This document shows, piece by piece, positions 58,401-61,984 of a stretch of DNA of 64,000 bases. Each line of letters opens with the position of its first letter. Within the stretch, counting starts at the first letter, position 1. Source of the stretch: Coix lacryma-jobi var. lacryma-jobi (lineage: Eukaryota > Streptophyta > Magnoliopsida > Poales > Poaceae); NCBI GenBank assembly GCA_009763385.1, contig CM019823.1, positions 89,849,104-89,913,103 on the forward strand, read 5' to 3'. The position numbers and the translations under genes are program-made. A model generated the notes under the pieces. The model was not told the DNA's origin. It was given only the letters and a program-made list of their open reading frames with translations, and did not search any database.

Positions 58401-59014
58401 TTAAGGAAATGAATTAACTCTCATAATCCTTGGAGCATGGACCTTATGGACACACCGCAACAAATGTGTTTTTGATGGTGCAGCTCCAAGTGTTGCAGGC
58501 GCACTTGCTGTAGCTGAAGATGAATGAAGGTCGTGGTCTTTGGCGGGGGCTCGAAGTCTTTCCCTCTTGGCTGCCTTCGCCTCGGGTGGTTAGTGCCCAG
58601 CTTCTTTTTGGTCGGGTTTAGTTATTGTCACAAGCGCTTTGTTTTCCCTAGCAGCAGCAGCAGTGTAGTGTGTGTGTGGGTTTAGAGTTGTGTGTGTTGT
58701 TTTATGTTGTTTTGTATGGGTTCTTGTCCCTTTTTTTTATCTTCTTAATATAATGATGCAGCTCTTCTGCGTTTTCGAGAAAATATTCACTTTGTTCAGT
58801 GACAAATCCATTGCTCAGGTGATGAAGGCCCAGGCTGGTCTACTTCATGGAAAATGGCCCTATGGGCCCGTCTTCACAATGGTGACCATGCATACAAAAT
58901 GATACTGCAGCTAATCACTTTGGTGGATCCAGAACATGAGGTTTCAAGGGAAGGAGGCCTATACAGCAATATGTTCACTGCACATCCACCTTTCCAAATT
59001 GATGCAAATTTTGG
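22194..59014 (+). CDS. FUC95A: GH95 alpha-L-fucosidase, exons 1-9, partial at 3' end
   Basis: Nine exons joined at GT/AG sites give an uninterrupted frame of 755 codons plus two bases. The family (GH95, Arabidopsis FUC95A/AXY8, about 840 residues) removes alpha-1,2-linked fucose, in plants from xyloglucan and related wall glycans in the apoplast. Visible signatures: LQLNHDTLWTGGPGNY across the exon 1-2 junction; NINLQMNYW in exon 4 with Asn445 and Asn447; SPEH in exon 6 with Glu575; HPPFQIDANF in exon 9 with Asp752. By motif these match the catalytic Asn pair, Glu and Asp of the Bifidobacterium enzyme. About 90 C-terminal residues are missing because the next exon lies past 64000. From Met 22194 no clear signal peptide is seen; an upstream in-frame ATG at 22098 would add a hydrophobic stretch, but it lies too close to the TATA-like box. 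No frameshift or stop was found in the joined exons. Confidence 0.9.
22432..23780 (+). other. Intron 1, undisturbed 5' part
   Basis: No transposon terminus is evident. A small tandem repeat, three copies of CCATTGATAG, lies at 22981-23010. A GC-rich island at 23040-23450 has frames on both strands but no protein I recognise. Confidence 0.5.
23781..23995 (-). mobile_element. Ty1/copia 3' LTR in intron 1
   Basis: The minus strand reads TGTTAGACTGCCTC...ATTATACTGTCA (215 bp). A polypurine tract (GACTGCGGGGGGGTG) lies immediately inside at 23996-24008, so this is the 3' LTR of a minus-strand copia. CGACG at 23776-23780 would be the left target duplication; its partner is lost with the 5' end of the element. 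Confidence 0.8.
23996..24870 (-). pseudogene. Ty1/copia RT C-terminus and RNase H, truncated
   Basis: The minus strand reads, in order, LGSLHHFLGMHV at the RT end, SLAGALQYLTFTR, DADWAGCPDTRKSTSGYAVF, SSVEAEYQVVANVVVEASWL, VYCDNISAVYMSSNPV, RTKHVEIDLHFVRE and ADIFTKGL. This is the full copia RNase H. One in-frame stop precedes SDADW, and the catalytic RT core and everything upstream are missing. The cut end at about 24870 joins a plus-strand gypsy gag. Confidence 0.85.
24871..25366 (+). pseudogene. Ty3/gypsy (Tat-like) gag fragment, left half
   Basis: The plus strand encodes a Gln/Glu/Arg-rich coiled segment (QELARHGDGG), then SFARASQNIAVAAMLLRGMP and RRRVHEELRHLLKRAAVQ, a gag pattern of grass Tat/Retand-type elements. 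Two stops interrupt it. The reading continues on the far side of the solo LTR at about 28030 with an Arg-rich linker. Confidence 0.7.
26305..26640. repeat. Cluster of CGGTAGTACCGAC palindromes
   Basis: About ten copies of GTCGGTAGTACCGACC or variants are packed in this part of the solo LTR. A second small group lies at 27460-27570. Equivalent clusters occur at 35640-36780 and 42220-42570. Confidence 0.85.
26687..26706 (+). promoter_or_regulatory. LTR TATA box inside a perfect inverted repeat
   Basis: CCCCTCTATAAATAGAGGGG has 9-base complementary arms around AA and contains TATAAATA. It is the probable core promoter of the LTR. The same 20 bases occur on the minus strand at 42154-42173. Confidence 0.7.
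27995..28325 (+). pseudogene. Ty3/gypsy gag fragment, right half
   Basis: A frame with GYHPRRGGCYDSDEDRAPSP, then FGREICKAPFSSRFLQPTNI and KYSGETNRKLWLDDY is the typical gag segment of grass Tat-like elements. It continues the gag interrupted by the solo LTR. It ends abruptly at WG (about 28322), where pol sequence is joined out of frame by an internal deletion. Confidence 0.75.
28326..29090 (+). pseudogene. Ty3/gypsy RT-RNase H fragment
   Basis: AYVDDIVVKSK at about 28334 is the RT active-site strand. KLNPEKCVFGVPRGMLLGFI, ISERGIEANPEKI and SRLSERGLPLYRLLKK follow, the palm/thumb end of a Tat/Athila-like RT. A TAG at 28677 and another near 28852 interrupt the RNase H part. Protease and the N-terminal RT are absent, so most of pol before YVDD has been deleted. 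Confidence 0.85.
29091..29261 (-). other. 3' internal untranslated region of SIRE-like copia
   Basis: No coding signal. It follows, on the minus strand, the stop of the gag-RNase H fusion frame and ends where the gypsy fragment begins. The 3' LTR expected here is absent. Confidence 0.4.
29262..30593 (-). pseudogene. SIRE-like copia gag C-terminus joined to RNase H tail
   Basis: The minus frame from 30593 has a Lys-rich segment, a zinc knuckle CYRCKSKDHFIADC, then acidic Ser/Asp-rich stretches (DSDASSSNDDDSSDDE). After an overlap near 30045 a second frame reads a heptad-rich coiled coil with repeated LEEAHEKLGQAH units. At about 29420 this frame passes directly into TQDQLADFLTKSLGQVKFQE, the last part of copia RNase H. 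Protease, integrase and RT are therefore deleted, and the deletion leaves an open in-frame fusion. It belongs to the element with gag start at 35478 and PBS at 35519. Confidence 0.85.
30609..30876 (-). pseudogene. SIRE-like copia gag middle segment
   Basis: The minus frame starts MQDDESIPEMFHRLQVIVND and continues FLRCFPPRFDTLVTIL, the central part of SIRE-type gag (UBN2 region). It is cut at 30876 by the 4.24 kb insertion; gag sequence resumes at 35123. Confidence 0.85.
32019..32026 (+). promoter_or_regulatory. TATA box of the large solo LTR
   Basis: TATAAAAG lies in GTGCCTATAAAAGGGACC just downstream of a GC-rich stretch, about 1.1 kb from the LTR start. Confidence 0.55.
32390..32615. repeat. 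CTCGAG/CACGTG tandem array
   Basis: Six copies of CTCGAGCACGTGTCGAGC plus a seventh degenerate copy are separated by one or two CCTCACCCTCGAG spacers. Each full copy holds a G-box (CACGTG) followed by TC. ORFs through it encode Pro/Ser/Arg- or Glu-His-rich repeats without protein signature. Confidence 0.9.
32709..32850. repeat. 47-bp tandem repeat, three copies
   Basis: The unit beginning CCGCTTCGCCCGAGCCTACC and ending GGACGGACGCTTGTCT repeats twice almost perfectly, followed by a third copy with a few changes. Confidence 0.85.
35123..35478 (-). pseudogene. SIRE-like copia gag N-terminus
   Basis: MAQINYMGKPPHFDGTNFDC starts at 35478 on the minus strand and continues through WKRKMCAF and IWKTLEETYEGT, the standard N-terminus of copia gag (DUF4219/UBN2). 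It is cut at 35123 by the 4.24 kb LTR and continues at 30876. With the segments at 30609-30876 and 29262-30593 it forms one gag. Confidence 0.85.
35519..35534 (-). other. Primer binding site of SIRE-like copia
   Basis: The minus strand reads TGGTATCGGAGCC immediately inside the LTR edge at 35537, the initiator-Met tRNA match seen also at 8819. Confidence 0.8.
35537..37503 (-). mobile_element. SIRE-like copia 5' LTR in intron 1
   Basis: The plus strand runs TGAAAGGTCCAAATGGCTAG...CAAACTAGGGCTTTCA. The PBS lies at its left, so it is the 5' LTR of a minus-strand element. It carries many GTCGGTACTACCGAC/CCGGTACTACCGG palindromes (35640-36780), and a TATTTATA box on the minus strand near 36412. 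Its matching 3' LTR is missing left of 29262. Confidence 0.8.
37504..38089 (+). other. Intron 1 3' part with possible MITE
   Basis: GGCTGCGTTCGTTGGGCAAATG (about 37555) and ...CCCAAAACCAAACACAACC (about 37870) look like weak inverted termini of an old hAT-like MITE. The final 200 bp before the exon 2 acceptor (TTGGTGCAG) are T-rich as expected of an intron end. Confidence 0.4.
38090..38235 (+). CDS. FUC95A: Fucosidase exon 2
   Basis: Its first two bases complete the His codon begun in exon 1. The exon reads DTLWTGGPGNYTNPKAPAVL and DNGKYPEATAAAYDLSGDQTQ. Acceptor GTGCAG and donor CAG|GTATG; it ends in phase 0. Confidence 0.9.
38328..39259 (+). CDS. FUC95A: Fucosidase exon 3 (large)
   Basis: This 932 bp exon begins VFQPLGDIDLVFGKK and carries most of the N-terminal beta domain and linker (YTDYKRELDLHTATVTVSYT, YSREHFSSNPHQVIATKIS). 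It ends with FQFGRYLLISCSRPGT, NLQGIWSNDPSPPW and the first two bases of the Asp codon, then donor GTATGT. No stop or frameshift is present. Confidence 0.92.
39260..40085 (+). other. Fucosidase intron 3
   Basis: AT-rich intron with no visible transposon termini. It ends in a long pyrimidine tract interrupted by AACATGATGT and the acceptor TTCCCAG. Confidence 0.6.
40086..40218 (+). CDS. FUC95A: Fucosidase exon 4 (catalytic NxN motif)
   Basis: It completes the Asp codon and reads AAPHPNINLQMNYWPALPCN. Asn445 and Asn447 in NIN correspond by motif to the two catalytic Asn of GH95. It ends GAKTAK in phase 0 before GTAAGT. Confidence 0.92.
40526..40900 (-). mobile_element. Ty3/gypsy 3' LTR in intron 4
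   Basis: The plus strand runs TGTTAGGATTGCTGCTG...CACCATAACA (375 bp), TG/CA ended. It lies immediately downstream (minus sense) of a gypsy pol end. TAACT at 40521-40525 is the left flank. Confidence 0.65.
40901..41246 (-). pseudogene. Ty3/gypsy (Reina/Tekay-like) pol C-terminus
   Basis: The minus strand reads VFQVGVLKPFHSTP (the HVSxLKPF motif of chromovirus integrases), then WTSLSEAKATWEPIDVFRAA and FQLEDELFVDGMSDVM, the chromodomain-like end of grass Reina/Tekay elements. Several stops are present. It is cut at 41246 by the SIRE-like LTR. Confidence 0.75.
41247..43172 (-). mobile_element. SIRE-like LTR in intron 4, 3'-truncated
   Basis: The minus sense begins TGAAAGGTCCTAGTTTGGTG at 43172 and is collinear with the solo LTR at 25367. 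It stops at ...GAGGGGTGTAGTCTT, about 110 bp short of that LTR's end, where gypsy sequence takes over. It has the palindromic TATA segment (42154-42173), a GGTACTACCGAC cluster (42220-42570) and a run of about 20 G at 42414-42432. Confidence 0.8.
42154..42173 (-). promoter_or_regulatory. LTR TATA box inside a perfect inverted repeat
   Basis: CCCCTCTATTTATAGAGGGG is the reverse complement of the segment at 26687-26706. The minus strand carries TATAAATA. Confidence 0.7.
43173..43605 (+). other. GC-rich remnant then intron 4 end
   Basis: 43173-43480 is strongly GC-rich with repeated CGCCCGC/GCGCGC text and CGCGCGTAGGCGCGCCTAG. It is unlike neighbouring intron DNA and probably part of another transposon. 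The T-rich tract CCTGACAG precedes exon 5. Confidence 0.4.
43606..43764 (+). CDS. FUC95A: Fucosidase exon 5
   Basis: VNYGASGWVSHQVTDLWAKT, then WALWPMGGPWLATHLWEHY. The GGAWL/THLWEHY stretch is conserved in GH95. Fifty-three codons, phase 0 at both ends. Confidence 0.92.
44390..45920 (-). pseudogene. RT and RNase H of the intron 5 copia
   Basis: The minus frames give the RT start (ALADPHWRRAVEEEYAALLA, SIYSNVVTGKWIL), a core with RLNKSLYGLKQAPRAWQSRF and MLYVDDIVLKASS, and RNase H pieces to STEFRSSLNITV-like end. Stops and frameshifts occur, for example near 45640, 45460 and 45080. It could not produce active enzyme. Confidence 0.8.
46200..46870 (-). pseudogene. Copia gag of the intron 5 element, low complexity
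   Basis: Starting a few bases inside the PBS, the minus strand encodes a Pro/Ala/Gly-rich gag with MAGGHPPPPP-type composition. Long plus-strand ORFs over the same stretch are shadows of this GC-rich DNA. Confidence 0.55.
46987..47286 (+). other. Intron 5 3' part
   Basis: AT-rich intron sequence with no gene. It ends CTTTCCTTGCAG before exon 6. Confidence 0.6.
47287..47511 (+). CDS. FUC95A: Fucosidase exon 6 (catalytic Glu)
   Basis: KFLEKIAYPLLQGSATFLLD, then GYLESNPSTSPEHYFIAPDG. Glu575 in SPEH is, by motif, the general acid of GH95. Seventy-five codons; it ends AD|GTAAGT in phase 0. Confidence 0.92.
47551..47726. mobile_element. 176 bp hAT-type MITE in intron 6
   Basis: Ends TAGGGATGTAAG and CTTGCATCCCTA are inverted. 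The flanks AGTGTTAT (47543-47550) and AGTGGTAT (47727-47734) form an 8-bp duplication with one mismatch, fitting hAT. An internal direct repeat CATTCTAGTTCATTT appears twice. Confidence 0.8.
47823..47924 (+). CDS. FUC95A: Fucosidase exon 7
   Basis: IIGKSDTNVVQRIKKVLPHL, then PPTKVGRDGTIMEW, conserved in plant GH95. Thirty-four codons between TTATCAG and GTAAGT. Confidence 0.9.
48009..48144 (+). CDS. FUC95A: Fucosidase exon 8
   Basis: AQDFQDPEIHHRHVSHLFGL, then YPGHTMSLEETPDLCKAVAN. HRHxSHLFGLYPG is a strong GH95 signature. It ends AGA G|GTACC in phase 1; the codon is completed 10.7 kb away in exon 9. Confidence 0.93.
48457..49514 (+). pseudogene. LINE ORF1 fragment
   Basis: A Pro/Ser-rich N-terminus (LPDISPPPNPMPELTPSPAA) begins about 10 bp inside the 5' TSD. 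Two zinc knuckles lie near 49230-49340: FFNCFSATHTAARC, with its first Cys changed to Phe, and CFCCHSLGHRSYVS, with its last Cys lost. A run of 15 G at 48723-48737 breaks the frame. It is cut at about 49514 by a minus-strand copia. Confidence 0.65.
49514..50445 (-). pseudogene. Copia reverse transcriptase
   Basis: ALANPHWRSAMEEEYAALLA opens the RT at about 50370. VKPATVRTVLSLALSHSWPV, LNKSLYGLKKAPRAWYSRF and LLLYVDDIVLTASS (YVDD at 49789-49800) follow. Apart from a duplicated TCTGTGTCCAGATCT near 50236 that shifts the frame, the RT core is well preserved. Confidence 0.85.
50663..51880 (-). pseudogene. Copia GAG-pre and integrase
   Basis: WHRRLGHPGRDALTQFSRSS, then HLCHACQLGQHVRLPFPTSS form the HHCC zinc-binding start. 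The integrase core has HCDLWTSP, QCDNRREFDN and QNGKAERMIRT, so the DDE residues are present. One in-frame stop at about 51497 splits the core. A Pro-rich linker follows to 50663. Confidence 0.88.
51856..53090 (-). pseudogene. Copia gag and protease
   Basis: Minus strand from about 53024: a Gly/Pro/Ala-rich gag (MASGLPPPSFTPLPSLWVPT) with an Ala-rich helix (RRIAAAEQFL), split between two frames. Protease-linked text near 52143-51860 reads SVGAANTHGSFLLPDVLVAP and NLLSIRRFTADN. The protease Asp motif at about 52230 is changed (a stop follows SALTR). Confidence 0.6.
53213..54433 (+). pseudogene. Copia GAG-pre and integrase, first Asp mutated
   Basis: LVHNLLSVRQFTRDNNCSIK, then HHRLGHPSSATIDI start the domain; two stops follow at 53566-53571. 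The integrase reads HCVVWTSPVTSISG, where copia integrases have Asp at the first V. The other catalytic positions, IQADNGTEFVN and TPQNGKAERTLR, are intact. Frameshift near 54230. Confidence 0.88.
54780..56395 (+). pseudogene. Copia RT and RNase H, one stop between
   Basis: ALADPQWRAAMADEYKALVY opens RT. A TGA at 55145 interrupts after LSLAASRS; then RLDVKNAFLHGHLAETVYYQ, SLYGLKQAPRAWYQRF and LLLYVDDIILTASS (YVDD at 55418-55429). A second TGA at 55553 lies before LFLSQRQYTVDLLQ. RNase H is complete: DADWVGCPDSRRSTSGYCVF, SSAEAEYRAVAHAVAECCWL, YCDNVNAIYMTANPV, ADIMTKGL. Confidence 0.9.
56377..56517 (+). mobile_element. 3' LTR of the plus-strand copia
   Basis: TATTAGTCATGTAAATG...CTGTCTCTGTACA (141 bp); the first G of TG appears mutated. 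It shares GGCTATATATATGAAGGTCACC plus a poly-C run with the LTR at 61108-61299. Confidence 0.7.
56518..57310 (-). pseudogene. LINE reverse transcriptase segment, inverted
   Basis: Minus strand: GLQSWSDKKIGHINSQL, RSRINWLKDGDANTKLFQLH, then PPDKAPGPDGFTCRFYRSCW and LLPKVESAEQPKDFRPISL. This is the linker and first RT blocks of a plant LINE ORF2. It runs opposite to the LINE ORF1, endonuclease and 3' tail around it. It is cut at RPISL by the copia LTR ending at 56517. Confidence 0.9.
57349..57547 (+). pseudogene. LINE endonuclease N-terminus
   Basis: From the ATG at 57349: FLISNVRGLNSISRQDSVRS, then DIVCIQETKI, the start of an APE-type endonuclease (N and E of NxRG and QETK visible). It is interrupted after SDLLDA at about 57547 by a minus-strand copia fragment. 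Confidence 0.85.
57548..58380 (-). pseudogene. Ty1/copia gag-protease-GAG-pre fragment
   Basis: Minus strand, from 58380: WMGSIQMWRGEGVL with Gln/Ala-rich text, then a frame at 58046 reading SSIIVGNVSIIPVTTTGST, VRQFTTDNNCCVKFDLVGCS and a GAG-pre tail HLCHICQLGRHVRLPFPVV. The LTRs and the rest of pol are absent. It belongs to a different copia subfamily from the element at 53213. Confidence 0.75.
58390..58785 (+). pseudogene. LINE ORF2 C-terminus and 3' UTR
   Basis: ILGAWTLWTHRNKCVFDGAA, then VAEDE and a stop are the end of ORF2. A GT-rich 3' UTR follows, ending CTTCTTAATATAATGATGCA and GTTTTCGAGAAAA at the TSD. Confidence 0.75.
58819..59014 (+). CDS. FUC95A: Fucosidase exon 9 (catalytic Asp)
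   Basis: It completes the Gly codon of exon 8, reading DEGPGWSTSWKMALWARLHN, then YSNMFTAHPPFQIDANF. Asp752 in QIDANFG is the conserved GH95 catalytic-site Asp. It ends GG|GTAAAC in phase 2. The next exon should begin with the end of a Gly codon and is not in the window. Confidence 0.92.
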
Positions 59015-59127
59015 GTAAACATGATCATTTAACTTGGATCTGGTTTATACAGCATAGCGTAATAGGCCTGTTTGGCATAGCTGTAGTTTGTTGTCATAGG
59101 GCGCGGGAAGAAGCCAGCAGCAGCAAT

Positions 59128-59882
59128 CAGTGGCGGAGCCAGAAATTTTATGGAGCCTGGGCGAGATACAATGTCATGTTAAAGGGCTAACTCAGCTTCA
59201 CTAATAAAAGAGAGCTGCAACGATCCATCCTTGATCTAATGTTAAAGATTGAAGATCTTAGGGTTGTCTTTAGGAAGTTTGTGTTTAAGTATATTAATAG
59301 ATCTTGTAATAAGATAGCTCATGTGTTAGCGAAACAAGTTACGAATAAGTACCAGTGAATAGAGCCACAGTTTTTTCTTCGGATTCATAAAGCAGCTTCA
59401 CCATTGAAGGTAAAGTTGTTTTCAAAAAATAAATGTATAATAAAACAACTTCTCAGCAAAGATAGCAAAGAGAGAGTTTGGAGAAACTATTATTTTAAGC
59501 TGTAACCAAAGAACTATGCATCTAAGAGAAAAACTTCTTCGGGAGAGAAAATATTTCATCAACACCTGTTTGATAGGAGAAGTTGAAAAAAAATATTTTG
59601 TATACCTGAAACAAATAGACTCTAACATTAGCAAGGCTAGACAAGGTAGTGCAAATAATTATATAACATATAAGTAAAATTGGACAGCCAAATTACTCTA
59701 AAAACTAAAATACCGATTAAGGTATATAGGAGGAACTAGCATCTATGTATGTATGTAGCTAAACTGATCAAATCTTTGTGTATTTGTGTGTACATACAAA
59801 TAGCCAGCATATGTGCATGCAGCAGCCAAGTCGGGGAGCCCGGCCATCCGCCCTGGGTGGCCGGGCCTTGGCTCCGCCGCTG
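59128..59882. mobile_element. 755 bp hAT-like non-autonomous element in intron 9
   Basis: Ends CAGTGGCGGAGCC and GGCTCCGCCGCTG are a 13-bp inverted repeat with one mismatch. GCAGCAAT flanks it perfectly on both sides (59120-59127, 59883-59890). Eight-base duplications and CAG..CTG ends fit hAT. No transposase frame is present. Confidence 0.88.
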
Positions 59883-59890
59883 GCAGCAAT

Positions 59891-60170
59891 CACTGGCTAG
59901 GATCACTGAATTAGCCAAATCAGTGGCTGCAGTCACTGAATTATTCAAAGGAAAGGACTGAGAGTGATTTTAGGAAATCACAGAGAGAGATTTCAGGAAT
60001 AAACTCTGGCCGAGTCATTGGAAGGAAGAAAGCAAGAAAGAATCTGTCTAATCCCTCTCTTCTTCCTCTAAACACAATAGGGAGCCGAGGCGCAAAACCT
60101 TGCTCCAATCGCAGTCGAGACTACGATCTACCTAGTCGAGGTGAGTTACCTATGCCTCCACCATTGCTGC
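59891..60170 (+). other. Intron 9 spacer
   Basis: Short repeated GATCACTGAATTA/GTCACTGAATTA text and no gene. Confidence 0.4.
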
Positions 60171-60393
60171 TGTTAGAATAGGCACCCATATATGGGCTGG
60201 CTATCTGGGCCTTGGCGCCTCAGCCTTATGGCTGGGCTGCCCCAGGGATTGTATAGTATGATTACTTGGAATAGGCAAGGATCTCTGTTGATTGGGTGTT
60301 TCTATAAACCCTTGATCCTTGCCTATTGCCTATATATTTGTACCCTCTTGTACTCATAGTCAATCTACTATTCCTTGGCCATATCTGCTTTCA
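60171..60393 (+). mobile_element. 5' LTR of a plus-strand LTR retrotransposon
   Basis: TGTTAGAATAGGCACCC...CATATCTGCTTTCA (223 bp), followed at once by TGGTATCCGCCGC, an initiator-Met-type primer site with changes. The internal region starts at 60394 and is interrupted at 61107 by another copia; its remainder must lie past the window end. Confidence 0.75.
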
Positions 60394-61107
60394 TGGTATC
60401 CGCCGCTTAGGTTACTTTCGCTACCTCCCCCACGCACCAGCCCCTGCCGCACAGCGCCCGCGTGCCGGCCTTTGCTGTGCTGCGCCTGCCTTCGCCCACG
60501 TGTGCCATCCCCTGCGCGCGCCTGCCTTCCCCCGTGCGCCGGCCATGCTGTGCCGCGCCCACCATGCCTGGCACCACGGTGATCTTCGTGTTCTACATGT
60601 TCTCTGGAATTACCGTGCGGTTGCGGCGAGGGCACCACAAGGAGGCGAGTCTTTGCAAGGAGGTTGTCGTGGACGGCACCATCGATGGGTTGGATGGGCT
60701 AGCCATGTTAGCTAGTCATCGCGTCTGCCAAACATGGTTGGCACGACGGAAAGGTTCTGTCTAGTTTCTATCTGCCCTGATTAGGGCGGTGTCGGTGTCG
60801 TGGTCTGCTCTCTGGCTGCCGAGCTTCCTTGGGAATCGGCATTGTTGAGGCCGCTGTGCTCGTTGCTGCTGCTGTTGGGGCTCTCAGCATGTGCTCTTAC
60901 ATGTCCAACTTGCTTGGTCTGGCTTGTTCCTGCGTGTCCAGCTTGCTTAGCGGTTTCTTTTGGAGCAAGAAGTTATATTTCAAAGCTCCTTTGAGGTCTC
61001 GCTTCAGGCAGCGATCTAATGCGCTGCTCTTCAGTTGGTAATCGATATTGAAGTGGTATAATTTCTTCAAGCATTCGGGTTGAACGCCAACTGTTGCTAG
61101 TCCTTAG
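60394..61107 (+). pseudogene. 5' internal region of the plus-strand LTR element
   Basis: GC-rich sequence with Pro/Ala-rich frames (for example 60462-60764) and a frame at 60829-61041 with AAAVGALSMCSYMSNLL. I see no gag, protease or pol motif, so either gag is degenerate or this is a non-coding internal domain. Confidence 0.35.
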
Positions 61108-61796
61108 TGTAGAATAACAGAGAGATTAGGAGAAACACCACACTCCCATCGGGGGGGGGGGGGGGGGGGTGACCTTCATATATAGGGCCAATATGGTTGA
61201 GTGTACATGCAATACATGGCAGGTGCTAATCACACTAAATATACACTTGCCTAATGTACACTTGCCTAGTGTACACTTGCCTAATGTACATATCTATCAC
61301 CCGCCCTCAGCCGAAGCGTCAGGATCCCGGATGCAGAGATTGGACCGACAATCCTCAAACAGTTGAATCAGCAAACCCTTTGTCATGATATCAGCGAACT
61401 CATATTGGGACGACACATGGAGAATGCGAACCTCGCCGAGAGCCACCTTCTCACGGACGAAATGGATGTCGATCTCAATGTGCTTGGTACGGCGGTGGTG
61501 GACCGGGTTGGCTATCATATAGACAGCGTTGACGTTGTCACAGTAGACAACTGTGGTGACCTGCAAGGGAACATTAAGTTCCTGAAGAAGTTATCGAAGC
61601 CAACAACACTTTGCGACCACATGGGCAACATCCTGGTACTCGGCCTCCGCACTGGACCGGGACATCGTGGTTTGCCGTTTGGACGACCAGGACACCAGGC
61701 TGTCGCCGAGGAAGACGCAGAAGCCTGATGTGGAGCGGCGGGAGTCTAGGCACCCTGCTCAGTCAGCGTCGGAGTATGCAATGAACTTGTCGATAG
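61108..61796 (-). mobile_element. Ty1/copia 3' LTR and RNase H end, minus strand
   Basis: LTR 61108-61299 (sense TGATAGATATGTACATTAGG...TTATTCTACA) with a run of about 19 G at 61150-61168 and three near-identical ACACTTGCCTA(A/G)TGT units. The polypurine tract (minus CGGCTGAGGGCGGG) lies inside. RNase H follows on the minus strand: TTVVYCDNVNAVYMIANPV, RTKHIEIDIHFVRE, ADIMTKGL. The next copia inserts at 61797 after GATAG. Confidence 0.85.
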
Positions 61797-61984
61797 TGTT
61801 GGAATGAGTGAATGGATTAATTGGGCCAGCCCTAGGAGGGTAGCCATATTGTAGTCTTACATGGGCCTCATGGGCCTAACACATATGCACTCCAACACCC
61901 CCCGCAGTCTGAACTACCGGCGCAGCGGAGTTTCAAGACTGGGCACGAAAAGAAGCACAACATAGGAGCCCCTCACAGACTCAA

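Larger units (their letters stand above)
48446..58796 (+). mobile_element. LINE insertion with 11-bp TSD, heavily nested, in intron 8
   Basis: TTCACTTTGTT occurs at 48446-48456 and 58786-58796 as target-site duplication. The 5' part (48457-49514) is ORF1. The 3' end (about 58390-58785) has WTLWTHRNKCVFDG of a plant LINE ORF2 tail and the 3' UTR end CTTCTTAATATAATGATGCA. Between them lie the endonuclease start, an inverted RT segment and three copia fragments. Without the insert, intron 8 would be about 330 bp. Confidence 0.75.
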
